A stretch of 64,000 nucleotides of DNA from Maratus speciosus (taxonomy: Eukaryota; Arthropoda; Arachnida; Araneae; Salticidae), in NCBI GenBank assembly GCA_963932465.1, contig OZ010794.1, positions 213,727,748-213,791,747 of the forward strand, in the 5' to 3' direction. The notes below the pieces were generated by a model that was not told the origin of the DNA, ran no database searches, and saw only the letters and a program-made list of their open reading frames with translations. Below are positions 10,943 through 22,435 of the stretch, in pieces. Made by a program: the position numbers and the translations under genes. How positions within the stretch are numbered: position 1 is the first letter of the stretch; the number at the start of each line of letters is the position of its first letter.

Positions 10943-13350
10943 GGATGAAGTCAAAGAATTTGGTCCCTGTTCCACGTGCTTGTTTTGTTTGGGCCGAATG
11001 AGGGCATTTAAATCTGAGCGATAACGCACATCGTATTGCAAACTGTTTTTACGGCATACTGCATCTCCATCTATCTCTTTCCTCCGTAAATAATAGTTAA
11101 TTTTATTTTACCCAAGATCTTTTTATTCCAGCATCTTTGTTTTCGATAAATGACGTCTAATTCACCTGCTATGCGTACTTACTCAAAACTTTTCATCTTG
11201 TTATATTAAGAAATACTCGAGAGTTTTCTTTTTATTTCCAATATGCCGCCATATTAATTTTTCTATTCTTAATTTTATTTTTCATTTTCCTGTTTCACGA
11301 GAAAACATTTCAATTGAAAATTAAGAAAATATTATTCCGGGTTTTGATTTTCTTGGCAACAATTAAAAAAATATTGGTAAATGTTATGGGAAAATGTTAC
11401 GTTATTCTCTATGAAAATAATGAACTTTTGTATTTTTAAGCAAAATAGTTCAATAAAATAAATGAAATATTGCCTATTTTTATTTCTGGGCTAAAAGCCT
11501 TCTATATGCAAAGATACAAATGCATTAATTCATCTGTTTTTACGTTGGCTTTACTCAAGCAATATACACGCAATTATACTAATATTATTAGGACCAAATA
11601 CGTTGCTAGGCAACAGAGAAAGAAAAGGAAAAAATGAAATATGCATTATGTCAATTTGATAAAACAAAATCCTTTATATTATTGGAAAACATGCATAAAA
11701 TTCCCCCCAATATTATAAACCTAATTAAAAAAATCTCGCAAATATGTTGACATAATTTATTGGAATAATTTAATAATGTTATTTAAAAATTTCAGCATCA
11801 AAAATTTACCATTTAAATCCATTTTTCAGATGAGCCATTTCTTTCAACAAATGAAAATCTGAAAATCGTCAGACTTGCCATAGAAAAGCATTATAGAGCA
11901 AAATAAAATGTTCCATATTTCCTGAACGAATGAACCAAATTTAACCAAAAACTATACAGCTACGTCCGGGTACCTCATCAACATGCCCGGTGAATTTCAA
12001 GCCGATCGGATGCTTTTTGCGGCAGTTATCGCGGAACAGACAGACAGACTAACAGACAGACAGAATAACAGAAACCAAAACTTTTCGTGTCTCCACAGTA
12101 AGCCTTCACTGACGTTTCGGCAATTAATTTAAAGACGTTATTTAGGGCTGAAACACTCAAATTTGACATCCCATACATTCGACCGGGCATGCCATTTTGG
12201 TCTCAAATTTTAATCCGACATTTTAAATTCATGCCAGGCACTTCCGAAGAAGAATTTTTAAATTCTGAGGTCGTTAAATCTCTCTTATTAAATAGAGCAT
12301 AAAATACCATTGTTTATTTATGGTATGGACACTAAATTTCTGAATAAGAATGGGGGACAAACTGACAATCCTGCATTCAACATTTCTTATTCTTGTTTGA
12401 TTAATACTGAGTAGTACTAGTAATCTGAGTAATACTAGTATGTACTGCTGAAACTATGGCTACATTATTGAGTTATAACATTGAAAATTGTTTTTCACTG
12501 CATTTTTAAGTTTTATGTGAACAATAAACTATTCTTCTTTTGCTAAATATTCATGGTTTTCTTCTTCCACCCTTCTTACGCATAACATTCGTTGTAAGAT
12601 CATAAATTATACAAATCTTGTGATGTTGGGAAATGTAAATTAGTTGTCTTTATATATCTGAAAAAACACCTTTTTCGCTTCAAAGTTGTCCTAACTATAA
12701 TACTTTTTTTATAATGTCTTATTTTGTAATATGGTGCAAAGTTACCCTTGATGGCTGGAAAACTTTAAACCAGGTTTAAAATGTAATTTTTAAAGTTTAT
12801 ATCATTACCACTCCTTAATTTATGATAGTCATACAATAATTTAGAATAATGTCTTCTCTTTTATGTCACTAGTTGCAACAATATTCTTATAATAACAGTG
12901 GGGCACTTGAAAATAGAGAAAATGCGGATCAAAGTTACCCTGAATGACTGTAATGTTAATCCTATGGGGCGTTATTTTCTAATTTATGGTTTTGATTTTA
13001 ATATTTTTGAATGCTTTTTTTGCATAGTATAGCTGAGGAGGATCTACAACCTGGCTAGTTTTTACTTTTTCGAATTCAGTTTCAAATTTAAATATATATA
13101 TATATATACTTTCAGTTTAGGAATAGGTTGGAGCCGGTTCTGAAATTGAAACTATCCTATTATATTAAAAACACTATAACCAAAATCAAAAAAGTTAAAA
13201 CTAGTCCGGTGTAGATAGTCCTCAGCTATCCAATACAATAAAAAAAAATTTAAATCAATCCCAGAAATTTTAAATTAATGCCCCCCCCCCCCCCTTACAA
13301 ATAATATTAGCGTTTTCTTTGCTTCCCGTGACTCAGGTAGCATCTTAATA
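9676..13350. repeat. Inverted-repeat element L, copy 3, split by a 3.2-kb insertion
   Basis: The outer left arm (GGCTACTTCCTATCAACC...CGAGAACAC, 9676-9713) and the remainder (GGGGCGTTATTTTC from about 12976, ending CCCGTGACTCAGGTAGC) are the two halves of element L. They were separated by the TA-flanked element at 9716-12950. A C-run of 14 or more lies at about 13281-13294. Confidence 0.6.
9716..12950. mobile_element. 3.2-kb TA-inserted DNA element, no coding capacity
   Basis: The ends are inverted repeats, CAGTCATTCAGGGTAACTTT on the left and AAAGTTACCCTGAATGACTG on the right, flanked by TA (9714-9715 and 12951-12952). The flanking sequence is a continuous element L, which confirms the insertion. 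TA duplication points to the Tc1/mariner/pogo group. Inside I find no reading frame worth reporting. There is a GC-rich hairpin (GGGGGGCTCCGCCCCCC, about 10620), long T and A runs (10749-10772, 10900-10939) and a CAGACAGACAGACTAACAGA tract near 12040. It is therefore a non-autonomous or fully decayed copy, probably with nested inserts I could not delimit. Confidence 0.65.
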
Positions 13351-13710
13351 TCTTAAAATGTCTCCGTAGAATATTCTAAACCCATCAGCAGTGACATTAA
13401 ATTTATTGAGAAAAGAATTACGAAGGGAAAATGTTCCCAAACATAAAATAATGTGTTAAGGAAATTGGAATTTATTTACGCTGGCAACCTTCAATCCATG
13501 ATTTTCGAGAAAATAACAATTTAAAACGATATTTACTGAAAATGAAATCCACACACAAATGCAATCATAACACACATAAATCGTAACTGAGAATTTCGTG
13601 ATTCTGAAACCATGACTAAGAATATTGTTCTATTGCCGTAGAAAAACAGAAAAATATTGTTATAAAACGTGGACTTTGCTCACCGGTCTTTGCGAAAACA
13701 TATGCATATT

Positions 13711-14118
13711 AGATGTAAATTTACAACTGGGCGAAAAATGTCCGGACCAGGATTCGAACCCGGGACCTCCTGGATGAAGCCGCAAGTGCTCTGCCATCTG
13801 AGCTATCCCGGACGATTCTGGTCGAACTTTTTCACCCAGCTAACCTTGATGATTACAGCATCTGGTCTGAAACCTAGTTCAGCTCAACAGAATAAATCTC
13901 AGGTAATGGAACTCCAGAAATCGCTGGATACGAATTTACACTAGATTAATTTTAACACAATTATTCTAATTGGTAAACAAATCATATTAGATGTAAATTT
14001 CCAACTGTGGTAAACAAATCATATCAGATGTAAATTTCCAACTGAAATTTCCAGTTGGAAATTTACATCTAATATGATTTGTTTACCAATTAGAATAATT
14101 GTGTTAAAATTAATCTAG
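13711..14118 (-). mobile_element. tRNA-derived SINE-like insertion with 12-bp TSD
   Basis: The paralogous array-A copy near 8990 runs AAACATATGCATATTGTTC without interruption. Here 408 bp are inserted between two copies of CATATGCATATT (13699-13710 and 14119-14130). The insert contains a tRNA-like head on the minus strand (13740-13815) and a tail in which a roughly 65-bp block appears twice as an inverted pair (about 13942-14006 against 14053-14118), with a third partial copy between them. A long direct TSD and a tRNA-like head indicate LINE-mediated SINE insertion; the hairpin tail is unusual. Confidence 0.7.
13740..13815 (-). pseudogene. tRNA-like head of SINE (not a functional tRNA)
   Basis: On the minus strand the sequence starts GTCCGGGATAGCTCAGATGG and ends TTCGAATCCTGGTCCGGACA. 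The acceptor stem (7 pairs with one wobble), D arm (GCTC/GAGC) and T arm (CCGGG/CCTGG with one wobble) all fold, and both the A box and the B box (GGTTCGAATCC) are present. The anticodon arm is poor (two mismatches in five pairs) and a U33-like position is missing. It is therefore read as a tRNA-derived RNA polymerase III promoter of a SINE rather than a tRNA gene. Confidence 0.65.
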
Positions 14119-14144
14119 CATATGCATATTGTTCTTTGCTTTAA

Positions 14145-15049
14145 CTCACTCAAACCGGTTGACAAGAAAAGTTGCCATGTAAGGTGACCAAAACATTTAA
14201 ATTTGAATACCAGTATAGTCCAAGAGCTGTTAAACATTTTAGGGAAGGTATTTGAGGCACCCTGAAAATTTGTGCAACACTTCTTTTGTAATGGCTGAAT
14301 ACAATATCGAATGTCTGGCTGAAGGATCGTGGCCCAAAAACTGTGCCAGACACGTGTCAAGTGCCATTTTTTGTCTACCCAAAAAAGGTATTTGAGGCAC
14401 ACTCAGATTGAGACAGAATAATATTTATACTTAGAAAAAAATATTTAGAAAACGACAGACACTTTAGTCGGCCCCAAAACTGTGCCAGACACGTGTCAAG
14501 TGCCATTTTTTGACTACCCAAAAAAGGTATTTGAGGCACGCTAAGATTGAGACAGAATAATATTTATACTTAGAAAAAAATATTTTGAAAATGACAGACA
14601 CTTTAGTCGGCATAAAAACTGTGCCAGACACGTGTCAAGTGCCAGTTTTACAATTTTTGGGCCGACTAAAGTGTCTGTCGTTTTCAAAATATTTTTTTCT
14701 AAGTATAAATATTATTCTGTCTCAATCTCAGCGTGCCTCAAATACCTTTTTTGTGTAGTCAAAAAATGGCACTTGACACGTGTCTGGCACAGTTTTTGGG
14801 CCACGATCCTTCAGCCAGACATTCGATTTTGTATTCAGCCATTACAAAAGAAGTGTTGCACAAATTTTCAGGGTGCCTCAAATACCTACTCAAAAATGCT
14901 CAACAGCTCTCCTACTAGTATTTTAGTTTAGAAATTTTTACATTATCTAAACTCAAATTTTGAGCGCTTAAATAATTCTAAATTACAATGTAGAAAAAAC
15001 TGGTGCTCAAGAATTAAAAGAAGTGTAAAAGAGGCTCGTCGTTAATGGG
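14145..15049. mobile_element. TTAA element related to family E, with large internal inverted repeat
   Basis: Flanked by TTAA (14141-14144 and 15050-15053). The array-A copy near 9005-9025 is the empty site. The right end (ACCCATTAACGACGAGCC when read inward) matches the family E end at 37.08 kb. Between about 14180 and 14930 lies an inverted repeat in which the blocks GGTATTTGAGGCAC, TGCCAGACACGTGTCAAGTG and GACAGACACTTTAGTCGG occur on both strands; the left arm holds an extra tandem copy. Short frames inside are by-products of the repeats. Confidence 0.6.
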
Positions 15050-15939
15050 TTAAAATAGTTTCTCATTGTTATAACATAGTTTTCTAATCTCTGATATATC
15101 ACAGTATACTAAGCATTAAAACCAAAAAAAATTTTTTTTTGTTTGCTGATATCTGAAAAATTGTTTAAGACATCATAAAACTCTCGCATGATTCAGGCAT
15201 GATTCAGTGATGATAGAAAAATACGCATTTAAAATATTTTGTATTTCAATATTACTCTAGAAATGTTATTTACGTTCTATAAATTTCTAAACTTAACTAA
15301 ATACTTAGCATTACTGACTCGTATAATTATCTTATCATCTCAGGAAGTTTCTTTACATTTTATAAAAATTCCATTTCAAGTAAATGCTTACTATCACAGA
15401 TAACCAAATTTCGACATTGTAAATGATAATGATCTAAAAACTGTGCTAATTGCATCAAAGAAACAGAAATATAATTTTATATCATACAAGGACTTGAAAA
15501 GTTTTAATCACCGTAATGGTCTTTGAAACAAAATTTCACAGGCATTTAATTGTAGAACTAATTTTCCCCTTTCCTAATCAGAGAAACAGTAATAATGCAA
15601 ATAAATCTAACAAGTGTGACGTTAACGCTTCAGACTAATGGGTATTATTTGTACGAGTAGCAAAGATAATTAAAGAAGAGTGCAAAATATAAAACAAAGT
15701 AAAACAGTGCATGGAAAAATGCATTTTAAAATATATGTGTGAAAATAATAACAATCAGTTTAGAGGCTGATTCAGTCAATTTTTTGTGTATATATTCGTA
15801 AATTAAATAATAAGTCTGCAAATGCATCTTTTGTAAAAAAAAAAAAAAAAAAATGTTACCTCGGAAATCCATGTTTTATGTGTATTAAATTGTACATGTT
15901 AAATTTATCGTTTCTATGCTGACACATTGTCGGTATCAT

Positions 15940-16175
15940 ATCAAATTATCCAGTATGAAAACAGTGTTGCCAGTGTTCTACTTTTTAAAATTCATATTTC
16001 GAGATTGGCATCACATTTTTAAAATAGTAAAATTCTCCTTATTTAATGACATGTTAATTAAAGCGAAAACATGACAATTTTAATATTTCAGAAAAGTGGT
16101 GCAAATCAAGAAATCTGAACTAAACAAGTAGACCACTGGCAACACTGTTTTCATACTGGATAGTTTGACATAGTA
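15940..16175. repeat. Fold-back repeat (TATCCAGTATGAAAACAGTG)
   Basis: The left arm TATCCAGTATGAAAACAGTG, continuing TTGCCAGTG, is mirrored by CACTGGCAACACTGTTTTCA on the right. The inverted symmetry extends past the CAGTG/CACTG step into the flank. A diverged copy is present in the parallel unit near 29300-29525, so it is older than the unit duplication. Confidence 0.5.
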
Positions 16176-16344
16176 CAGGGCTGCGCCAGGCGTCTATTTT
16201 TCAGTTCTATTTGCACCACTATTTAAAAATAAATAAATTTTGCCCTATATTCCTCTTGCAAATGTTGTCTAAATGTATATCAAAGTTTTTGTTTTGAGAA
16301 AGGGGTACAAACTAGAATAAAAAATAGACGCCTGTGGCAGCCTT
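16176..16344. mobile_element. hAT-type MITE family M, copy 1
   Basis: Ends CAGGGCTGCGCCAGGCGTCT and, inverted at the right, AGACGCCTGTGGCAGCC. The corresponding place in the unit near 29520 lacks it. CAGGGCTG termini are typical of hAT MITEs. No coding. Confidence 0.5.
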
Positions 16345-16924
16345 CATACTACCGAAGACGTGATATCGGATTTTTGGTTATTAAATAACATTTTGTCATC
16401 AGAAAATTTTAATGAATTACTTAATTTTTTTAGAGTTTTTTTTTTCTTTTTTTTAAGTCTGTTAATAAGTTTTTTTTGAAAAGATTATTTTATTGCGTTG
16501 ATAATTTTTTTTAATAAGGTATTCTTCTTAAGTAACTATTTTAAAATAGGCACTGTCATTTGGCAACAAATGAATAAACTTTCTTTAGAAAATTCTATTA
16601 TCGAAGAAAGTATGTTGAAAGTAATTACGGAAGCAGAACTGAAGTAAACATTATTGAACCAAACACTAATCTTTCCCATCATCAACAATTCTTTCATAGA
16701 ACTCGCATAAGCAACAGATTAGTTCCGATATCCTTTGTTTTAAGAGCCGATTGCGATTTCCCACAAAATTTATCATTATCAGCGAGAGATTACTGCGAGA
16801 TTTGAAATGAACATTCATTTATCTCAAAGAAAATAAATAATACTTTAAGTATATATAATGAGAATAAGATTTTAATCAATTCATGATAACGTACGTTTGT
16901 TACTAAAATTTTGAAATGATTTAA

Positions 16925-17166
16925 CCGTTTTAGGGACAAACAATTGTGTTTCTGTAATGTTTAATTCCCACCGGAAATTTCGAAAAATCTTATTTCAAAA
17001 TAAGGAACAGCAATTTTTTAGCCTTTTTTCACCAAAGTTATAAAAGTAAAACTTAATTAAATTTTTTTGATGCAAATCTTAATTAAATTTATGTGGAATA
17101 TAATATATCACGCCTAAGAGGCGGTGAGGCGGTGGGATATAATATAGCCTACTGTCCCTCAAGAAT
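16925..17166. mobile_element. TTAA MITE family K, copy 1
   Basis: TTAA at 16921-16924 and 17167-17170. The interior matches the copies at 25.29 and 30.10 kb (TAATGTTTAATTCCCACCGG; a GGTGGGATATAATATA subterminal block; right end GTCCCTCAAG). At this copy no family I element follows the right TTAA, unlike at the two other loci. Confidence 0.65.
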
Positions 17167-18044
17167 TTAATGACAATAATATTTAAAAACAAATTTAATT
17201 AAAATAAATAAAAATGTTTCTTCAGATACAACTATAAAAACAAAGTTTTATTCAAAAATTATGGTGTAACTGTGGCGTTTGAGGATAAAAATTAAGTGCG
17301 ATGTATAATATCCTTTTGCCATTCAGCGAGTTAAGGAGGTTTACTCTTGTTAAATCTTAATAAACTAAATTTTGTAGTTACTTATTTTTCAGTTCATAAT
17401 TTTAATTAAGCATATTTTTATGTTACTGTTTCAAAACAAACACTGACATTAGCGAATTAATGAATAAACTTTCTTTATTAAATTCTGCCATCAAAGGTAT
17501 TGAAAGTAATTTAGGAAACAGAACTGAAGTAAACATTATTGAACCGAATACTTAAATTTCGCATCAACAACAGTTCATTCCTAGAATTCATTGCAGGAGA
17601 TTACTTCCGATGTGTTTTTTTTTTATGAACCGATTGCAATTTCTCACAAAAATTATCACTCTGAATGAGAGATTACTGCAAAATTTGAAACAAGCATTCA
17701 TTTATCTTACAGGAAATCAATAATACTTGAAGTACAAACTAATGAGAATTAGATTTTAATCCTTCGATGGCAATGTACATCCGTTGCTAAAATTTTGAGA
17801 TTGTTGAATGATAATAGGATTTACGAACAAATTTATTTAAAATCACTAAACACTTTCTTTCACATTCGATCATAAACGCAAAATTTTATTCAAAAATACT
17901 GGTGCAACTGTGGAATTTGTGGATTATAATTAAATAGAATATATAATATGCTTCCGCCCTTCAGGGAGTTAAGTGGACAAGGGACAAACTCATTTTTTAT
18001 CTTTTTTTTTTTTAATTTCATTTAAATACTATTCAATGGCTTAA

Positions 18045-18273
18045 CTCTCTCGCTGAGTAAGTAATTCCCGCGATGAGCGTCTTTTACAGAATTTTTAATC
18101 GTTTGTCATCGGTTCTTTAAAGCAGAAATTTTTGACTATCGTAATCGGGAAAAATGTCCTGATAAAATCAGACAAAGTTTTTGCTAAAAAATAACTTGTG
18201 GGAAAAACCAAATAGTATTAATTTGACGGGAAAATGCATGCTCGAGAATATCGCGGGGTGCGCAGCGAGAGGG
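18045..18273. mobile_element. TTAA MITE family I, copy 1
   Basis: Left end CTCTCTCGCTGAG and right end GCGCAGCGAGAGGG are inverted. TTAA at 18041-18044 and 18274-18277. The right TTAA is shared with a family J element. The parallel unit near 26660 is empty at this place. Confidence 0.65.
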
Positions 18274-18277
18274 TTAA

Positions 18278-18840
18278 CCCTTTAGTTCGCAGCTTTGCAT
18301 ATTGAAAAGTACGTTGTTAAATATTATATATATGAATATTATATATTATATGAAAAGTTTTGAATTTAACAGATTTTTTTTATTTGTATATAACTAATTA
18401 ACACCAGAAGAAAATTAAAACAGCAATATCTGCTTTGAATTAATAACATACGTTCCGTATTTAAATACAGTGAAATTAACCATTGGAACTTTCTGGTTTA
18501 AAGTCAGATTCTCTGAACAGAACTGTCAGATATCTAGAACGCATTCGATCATGGGAAATAAACGGTTAAAAGTTAAGTTTTATAAAATAAGTAATTATAT
18601 AAAATAAGGTATTTGGAAACATACTTATTAAAATATTTACTAATTTGTAATATATTATTTAAAACACCCACACGACGGTAGTTTTTACTTATATTGCAGA
18701 TGTGCAACAGAAGAAAAGATTGACATGTTATATGAAATATGTATCTCTGATTTTTTTCATTATTTTTCCTGTGTAATAAACCTTTCAGAGAATCATATAT
18801 AATTTTTTCGAAACAAAATAAAAAATCGCGCATTTAAGGG
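18278..18840. mobile_element. TTAA element family J, copy 2
   Basis: Left end CCCTTTAGTTCGCAGCTTTG after TTAA; right end AATCGCGCATTTAAGGG followed by TTAC, a one-base change from TTAA. The interior is shared with the copies at 7.25-7.64 and 33.98-34.49 kb. About 560 bp, with no convincing coding. Confidence 0.65.
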
Positions 18841-18913
18841 TTACATTTATCACACATGAAATTAACGGCTGAATTGTCTACAGGTACCGATTGGCCGGAG
18901 ACTTTTTTATTAA

Positions 18914-19123
18914 CCCTTTCAGGGGCACAGCATTTCTGCTCCAAAAGTATTCAAATAATTACTTCACACCGCAATTTAAGAACAAATTTATTTGAAAATA
19001 ATCAAAAGCACTTTTTCACGTATGTTATGAGATCGAAAATGTGGTAAAAATTTACTGGTGCCACTTGGCATTTTGGGCAGTAAAATTAACCGTTTGCAGA
19101 CGGCAAACGGCGCCCATGAAAGG
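18914..19123. mobile_element. TTAA MITE family C, copy 1
   Basis: Left end CCCTTTCAGGGGCACAGC after TTAA (18910-18913). Near the right end is the subterminal palindrome CCGTTTGCAG-A-CGGCAAACGG, then GCGCCCATGAAAGGG. The right TTAA has decayed to CCAA. The parallel unit near 26755 is the empty site. Confidence 0.65.
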
Positions 19124-19188
19124 GCCAAAATTGTAAGTACTTTTAGAGATACTAATATGACTCTTATTTAATATGTTATTAAATAAGG

Positions 19189-19337
19189 CAGGGGTGTCAA
19201 ACTGTGGCCCGCCGGATACCACTAAAATTTTACAGTTATCTTTGCCTTATCTGATCGTCGAATTGCTGTGATTCAAATTGTCGATTATTTCTTTAAAATT
19301 TTAGTGGTATCCGGCGGGCCACAGTTTGACACCCCTG
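19189..19337. mobile_element. hAT MITE, CAGGGGTGTCAAACTG family, copy 1
   Basis: A 149-bp element with terminal inverted repeats of more than 40 bp beginning CAGGGGTGTCAAACTGTGGC, flanked by a perfect 8-bp TSD AAATAAGG (19181-19188 and 19338-19345). This is a textbook hAT signature. The parallel units near 26810 and 31610 show the unfilled site (AATAAGCCGAAAG). A second copy is at 36.18 kb. Confidence 0.85.
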
Positions 19338-19446
19338 AAATAAGGGGAAAATTACAATTTATAAAAAAAGGTTGTAACAAACAGAGTATCTAAAGGAATT
19401 AAATCCCTTCTTCCTGGAAACAACTGAAACTGTCCGCACTATAAGA

Positions 19447-20206
19447 ACAAGTTGCAAATTGCTCGTCAAACGTGGCAATGACGGGCGTTCGTACTATAAC
19501 TAGTTTTATAATTATTTTTTGCACCCCATATTGTACTGAATGTGAATTTATTTGCAATTCATAAGTGCATGGTCTGTAACATCATTAAAATGCACTTGCA
19601 ATATTTTTTTCCCATTCCCCTTAATGTAACGGAAAACTTTTGACTGTCCCTGTAATTAAGCTATACATCCGATTTTCATGAAATTTGAAATGGCTCGACA
19701 AAATTTTGCAGCAATTATATATTTAAATCAGCCCATTCGGAAAGCTGTAACATCATTAAAATGCACTTGCAATAATTTTTCCCATTGGCTTTAATGTGAA
19801 GAAAAACTTTTGACTGTCCCTGTAATTAAACTATACATCCGATTTTCATAAAATTTGAAATGGCTCGACAAAATGTCGCAATAATTATATGTTTAAAATT
19901 TGAGACCATTCGGAAAGCTTTAACATCATTAAAATGCACGTGCAATAATTTTTCCTATTGGCCGTAATGTAAAGAAAAACTTTTGACTGTCCCTGTAATT
20001 TAACTATACATCCGATTTTCATAAAACTTGAAATGGCTCGACAAAATTTTACAACAATCATATATTTAAAATTTCAGACCATTCGGTTGGGTAGTTTTTG
20101 CTCTATTATATGCGGACGGACGGACAGATGGACGGACAGACAGACGGACTGAACGACGACTATAGGTACTACGTATTTATATAATTACGAACGCACCTAA
20201 AAATGA
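19447..20206. mobile_element. Tandem-array element, copy 1 (three ~172-bp units plus GGACAGAC cap)
   Basis: Inserted within an array-B unit; the parallel units near 26900 and 31700 are empty. From left to right: a conserved edge (CAAGTTGCAAATTGCTCGTC, GCGTTCGTACTATAACTAG), three tandem units with the phrase TGACTGTCCCTGTAATT at 19641, 19811 and 19984, a GGACGGACAGATGGACGGAC-type tract near 20110-20150, then CTACGTATTTATATAATTACG and ACGAACGCACC. The same order recurs inverted at 47.2-48.1 kb. Superfamily not recognised; non-coding. Confidence 0.65.
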
Positions 20207-20538
20207 CCCTGTAACTAATAACATTCTATAACTCAGAGTTTCCAGTTTGGTCTTTTTTTGAATTCAGAAATTTTGAATATATACCGGAAATTCCGAAAGA
20301 ACGATTCTGACTTTAGTTAATTACAAAATATCTAGCTTTAAATAAAGAACAAATTACTTTTGCTGCCCTTGGAACGGTCAGTTTTAGGCCACCACTAATT
20401 TTATAATTATCTTTATGACATGTTACTGAAAGAATGCCATAAAAAGAACATCACGGTGTGGGTCCTTCGACATTTCCAAGATAAATCTAAAATGAAAAAT
20501 TTCGAACGAAATTTTGGTGGTAAATGTTTTTATTCAGT

Positions 20539-20572
<34 letters not shown>

Positions 20573-20695
20573 GATCACTCCGAGGCCTGTATTAGCAATT
20601 TCAGGTACGCATTGAAATTTTTGAATTTTAAAAATCTTCATACTAGCAACTTTGCTATCATTTATAAAAAACGAAATTAAGCAAAATAAATTTTC

Positions 20696-21192
20696 TATAT
20701 ACAATTTTAATTAATTTTTCAATTAATTTTCAGCAGTGAAATTACATTCGAAATTATTGAATAAATAATACGCGATTTATCGCATTGCTAATTAAGCGTA
20801 GGACCAACAATGTGAAAAATGTCTTGGAATAGTGCTCCAAGTGCTCTACTATTTAAGCTACGAGGGCGATGCCCAGCTTAGCATTTCTTACACGGCTGAA
20901 AATTAATTGAAAATTTAATTAAAATTTTATACGTGTTCACCTATGCTTGGATTGTGCCTTATGTTTCGCCGCAGGATTGTGTGCTTAAGAAGATTATTCC
21001 ATCTTGCGCTGCAGTTGTAGACTTTACAACATATATGAAAAATACTAAACTGGGCATTGTCCTCGTAGCTTAAATGATAGAGCACTTGAAGAACTATTCC
21101 AAAGGGTCCGGGTTCAATTACCGGCATGGACATTTTTACATTGTTAGATCTACGCTTCGTTAGCAAATTGATAAATCAGATATTATATACTC
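20696..21192. mobile_element. Head-to-head tRNA-derived SINE dimer, copy 1
   Basis: Flanked by an 11-bp direct repeat AATAAATTTTC (20685-20695 and 21193-21203). The 27.4-kb unit is the empty site. Inside, the two outer arms are inverted copies (TGCTAATTAAGCGTAGGACC against TCTACGCTTCGTTAGCA), and each arm carries a tRNA-like segment. The right one, 21059-21132 on the plus strand, has an A box (TAGCTTAAATGATAGAGCA) and a B box (GGGTTCAATTACC). The left one, minus strand near 20838-20868, lacks its T arm. Long TSD plus tRNA-like heads indicate LINE-mobilised SINEs fused head to head. Confidence 0.65.
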
Positions 21193-21313
21193 AATAAATT
21201 TTCCAGTTGAAATATATCATTCATTAAATTTTTAAACTGTTCCAATTTAATTATCATTATGTTTTCAAAAATATTCATTTTAAATAATGGAAATTTTAGT
21301 CTTTAGATGTTAA

Positions 21314-21532
21314 CCCCTTAACAGTGTGGCCCGAACTGGATTCGGGCAAGAACACTTTGCTTGCTTCCTTATTAAAAGCATTTTGATACCACTAATTTGT
21401 AACTGTAAATTTATCTTTATTGATTGTCAGATATTTTTCGATTAAGTAAGGTAAATATTTTAGTATGGAAAAAGTGGTGTCCAGCCTAATTTTTAATTTT
21501 TTTGTAAGAAAACAAATGTCACTGTTAAGGGA
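21314..21532. mobile_element. TTAA MITE (CCCCTTAACAGTG ends)
   Basis: Left end CCCCTTAACAGTG and right end CACTGTTAAGGGA are inverted, with TTAA at 21310-21313 and 21533-21536. The paralogous units at about 27505 and 34947 read ATGTTAATATGAATTTCG or GTGTTAATATGAATTTCG straight through, so both empty sites are in this window and show a single TTAA. Confidence 0.8.
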
Positions 21533-22435
21533 TTAATATGAATTTCGAATCACAGTATTCAAAACTTCATAGAATCATGTAATTAAAATTTTGAAGCTTA
21601 TCATAAAGAATACAACATCCCTTTTCAATGCGAAAATTCATATCTAAATGCTATTAAAGTATAGTTTTGGTAAAGTGTTTTCAATTATATTTTAAACTAA
21701 TGCAAGAATTGCAACAATTAAAATTAAGCCGCTTCAGGATGCATTAAAAATTTAATTGTTCAAGGATGGAGCATTTTATAATAAGCAGAAACTACATTTC
21801 GTCTCGGGTAATTCGGTATCTCAATCATTTTCCTATTAATCTTCTAAAAATGTATTTTGTGTGACAGTAAACAAGCACAAAATGTCTAGAGTTTAACCCT
21901 TTGAGGGGCCACCTACGATTAATGAAGTTATGCACAGGAAAAAAATTATTAAAATTTACTTTTATAACTTTGGTGGAAGAAAGCAATGTTGCCAGATAGC
22001 CGATAGTCAATTTCCCCAAAACTTCTGAAATTTTCCCCAAATCAGTATGTTTTTTCAAAAAAGTCCCCAACTCAGTTTCTACTCAAAAAAGGAAATTTTC
22101 AATTTTCACTTTGCCCCTATAATTTTTTTTTACTATATTAAAGTCAAATTTTTTCCCCAAATCAAGCCTTTTTTTGAAAAAATTCCCCATTTACAAAAAA
22201 TAAACATTTAAACAAGGCAGAATTTTGCATGCATATTTGGAGCTAAATGACGAGAATTAGAGATACATTTTTCAACGACAAGTTTGTTTATGCTTGTTTT
22301 TTTTTAAATTATTGCCAATCGATATTGCTGGCCAATCGTCAGGTTAGCTCCATCTACGTTTATGTCAGTAAGTTTTTCAAGGATTAGACCGTCTCTAATC
22401 AGTTGGATTTAAATGAATCTGAGATGGTGTTGACA

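Larger units (their letters stand above)
1..15790. repeat. Diverged long tandem array A
   Basis: The background of this stretch is a set of diverged copies of one long unit. Anchors seen by eye: a block containing TTATTGAGAAG and GTGTTAAG near 1010-1090, 8175-8260, 8710-8790 and 13400-13460; a block around CAGAGAAA...AACAAGT and an adjacent AATGAGTATTA-like stretch near 20-110, 6200-6260, 9490-9570 and 15570-15660; and GAACAATATGC/AAACATATGCATATTG blocks near 9000, 13700 and 14125. Copies are separated by many transposon insertions, listed separately. No open reading frame is conserved between copies, so I read this as non-coding tandem or segmentally duplicated repeat DNA. Confidence 0.65.

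Noticed and set aside
13740..13815. Functional tRNA gene
   Set aside because: Acceptor, D and T arms fold, but the anticodon arm has mismatches and lacks the U33-like base, and it lies inside an insertion with a 12-bp TSD. It is a SINE head.
14115..14931. Paired open frames of 95-99 residues on opposite strands
   Set aside because: Their peptides are the same because they lie in the two arms of one inverted repeat.
20420..20680. 86-residue frame with a related frame at 27158-27394
   Set aside because: Both are in the same part of array-B units, but frames and stops are not preserved between units, and the first crosses a (TA)n tract.
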